Positions 63,129-64,000 of a DNA stretch of 64,000 nt are shown here, piece after piece. This DNA comes from Aminiphilus circumscriptus DSM 16581 (GTDB lineage Bacteria > Synergistota > Synergistia > Synergistales > Aminiphilaceae): assembly GCF_000526375.1 (NCBI RefSeq), contig NZ_JAFY01000002.1, forward strand, positions 62,001 through 126,000. Reading direction: 5' to 3'. Within the stretch, counting starts at the first letter, position 1, and every line of letters starts with the position of its first letter. The notes beneath the pieces were generated by a model. It saw only the letters and a list, made by a program, of their open reading frames with translations, was not told the DNA's origin and did not search any database. The translations under genes were made by a program, and so were the position numbers.

Positions 63129-64000
63129 CTAGCGCCCGCCGCTCCGTCTTCGGGGACGGAGACGCCTCTTCGGGGAGCGACTGGGGGAATAGAATGCCCC
63201 CTTGGGTATCTCGCCGCTCTTTCCTTTCTTTTTCTTGCCCTTGGAAGAGGTTTTCCCCTTCTTCGCGTCCCTGTGCGCTTCCTCCGGAGAGGAAGCGGTC
63301 TCGCCGCCGGACGAGGACGCCGCCTCCTGCGTCGCGTCGGATCCCGCGCCATCGGGGCGGCCGGGAGCGCTCCGCCCTTTCCGTTTTCCCGACGCGCTCC
63401 GGGTTTTCTCCCGGAGAAGTTCCGGGCGGGACAGGGGTGTTTCGGAGCGGCTCTCGGAGATCTCCTGGAGACATTCCTCGAAGGTGAACACCGTCTCGTC
63501 GATACGCTCCACCTCCGCCTCCAGCTCTCCCATACGGGCGAAGGAGTATCCCTCGGGGAGAGCGTTGGCGAAGCGTTTGATCTTCAGCAGCGCCTGGAGG
63601 CGGTTCCGCTCGTACCGCTCCACGATCGTCGCGGCGGCGAGGGAGGAGGGACGCTCCTCCTCGCAGAAGAGCCAGGCCATCTGGAGGTTCTCGCCCACCT
63701 CCATCTCCTCGAACCAGATGTCCCCCAGAACAGCCCGGAAGCGGCGCCGGAGGTGGTGCGGCACGAGGCGCTTCACCCAGCGGTCCACGGAGCGGAGGGC
63801 CGCGCGGATCTCGGTGTAGACGTCCCGGTAGTCCCGCTCGGGGAGGGAACCGAAGGCCACCGTCTCCGCCTCGCTGGAAGGAGTGGTCTCCTCCCGGAGC
63901 AGGCGTCCGAAGGCGGGCGCAAGGTCGATCCGGGCCGGCTCGGGAGTGCGGAAGAGCAGATCCCGGTAGAGGTCGTCGATGAGAAAGTTCCGGTTCTCCC
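63129..64000 (-). CDS. Unknown protein with basic C-terminal tail, partial (N-terminus beyond window)
   Basis: The frame is open to the right window edge, so the start is not in the window; an internal GTG at 63860 is not the likely start. The visible 289 codons are helical and charged (RSVDRWVKRLVPHHLRRRF, LLKIKRFANALPEG), then a Ser/Lys/Arg/Gly-rich tail of ~90 residues ending RRRSGGR. Such a tail suggests nucleic acid or polyanion binding, but this is inference. No family recognised; it probably forms an operon with the next unknown gene. Confidence 0.55.
   Translation of the reverse strand, partial: ENRNFLIDDLYRDLLFRTPEPARIDLAPAFGRLLREETTPSSEAETVAFGSLPERDYRDVYTEIRAALRSVDRWVKRLVPHHLRRRFRAVLGDIWFEEMEVGENLQMAWLFCEEERPSSLAAATIVERYERNRLQALLKIKRFANALPEGYSFARMGELEAEVERIDETVFTFEECLQEISESRSETPLSRPELLREKTRSASGKRKGRSAPGRPDGAGSDATQEAASSSGGETASSPEEAHRDAKKGKTSSKGKKKKGKSGEIPKGAFYSPSRSPKRRLRPRRRSGGR

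Overview
The window is GC-rich, densely packed bacterial chromosome. It contains no rRNA, tRNA, CRISPR array or recognisable transposase gene. The gene content suggests an anaerobic, amino-acid- and peptide-using diderm such as a member of the Synergistota. This lineage call is an inference. It rests on a peptide ABC transporter, TTT and TRAP-TAXI carboxylate transporters, several M20-type amidohydrolases, chemoreceptors, periplasmic (non-lipoprotein) binding proteins and an LpxH-like phosphoesterase. Starts are a mix of ATG, GTG and TTG, usually behind strong GGAGG-type ribosome binding sites.

Layout. 1-7.5 kb (minus): a peptide ABC transporter operon (permeases, two ATPases, binding protein) that runs into a cytosolic penicillin-recognising serine hydrolase and a YkfC-like NlpC/P60 endopeptidase. 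This looks like murein-peptide uptake and recycling; a matching L-Ala-D/L-Glu epimerase lies at 26-27 kb. 7.9-13.4 kb (plus): TctC-TctB-TctA, then a Na+/phosphate cotransporter and a PhoU-like protein. 13.4-16.7 kb: a repeat-laden segment around one gene (O-acetylhomoserine sulfhydrylase-like). It has a 118-bp tandem repeat, a 150-bp inverted repeat pair flanking the gene, a small transposon-like element, and a 144-bp tandem array of nearly six units. 16.7-24.5 kb (plus): an MBL-fold protein, a frameshifted glycerate kinase, an M20 amidohydrolase, and an HDOD protein overlapping a PAS/GGDEF protein. 24.6-27.0 kb (minus): dipeptide epimerase and a second M20 amidohydrolase. 27.2-31.5 kb (plus): a HisKA_2-type kinase, a small winged-helix protein with a four-codon leader ORF, small unknown proteins and the LpxH-like phosphoesterase.

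31.7-36.4 kb (minus): two tandem chemoreceptors with almost identical signalling halves. 36.9-41.1 kb (minus): a PAS histidine kinase, a response regulator and an MFS exporter. 41.4-46.2 kb: two divergent TAXI binding proteins, only one of them followed by a fused TRAP permease. 46.7-56.5 kb (minus): glycerophosphodiesterase, a VOC-HAD fusion protein, a tricorn-like protease, a frameshifted FAH-family enzyme, a DMT exporter and serine hydroxymethyltransferase. 56.9-64 kb: a hydantoinase/carbamoylase-type hydrolase, an amidohydrolase, a large MscS-family channel and two unknown proteins at the right edge.

Most distinctive features. (i) A family of four ~100-bp elements with terminal inverted repeats (GGAA-N-CTCTGAATAA) and 4-bp flanking duplications, at 13.9, 42.7, 53.0 and 59.8 kb, which looks like a MITE. 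(ii) The repeat island around the sulfhydrylase gene. (iii) Two independent frameshifts, each at a seven-base G/C run where eight would restore the frame. (iv) The transporter-hydrolase-endopeptidase operon. Unless stated otherwise, functions are assigned from visible motifs only; no database search was run.
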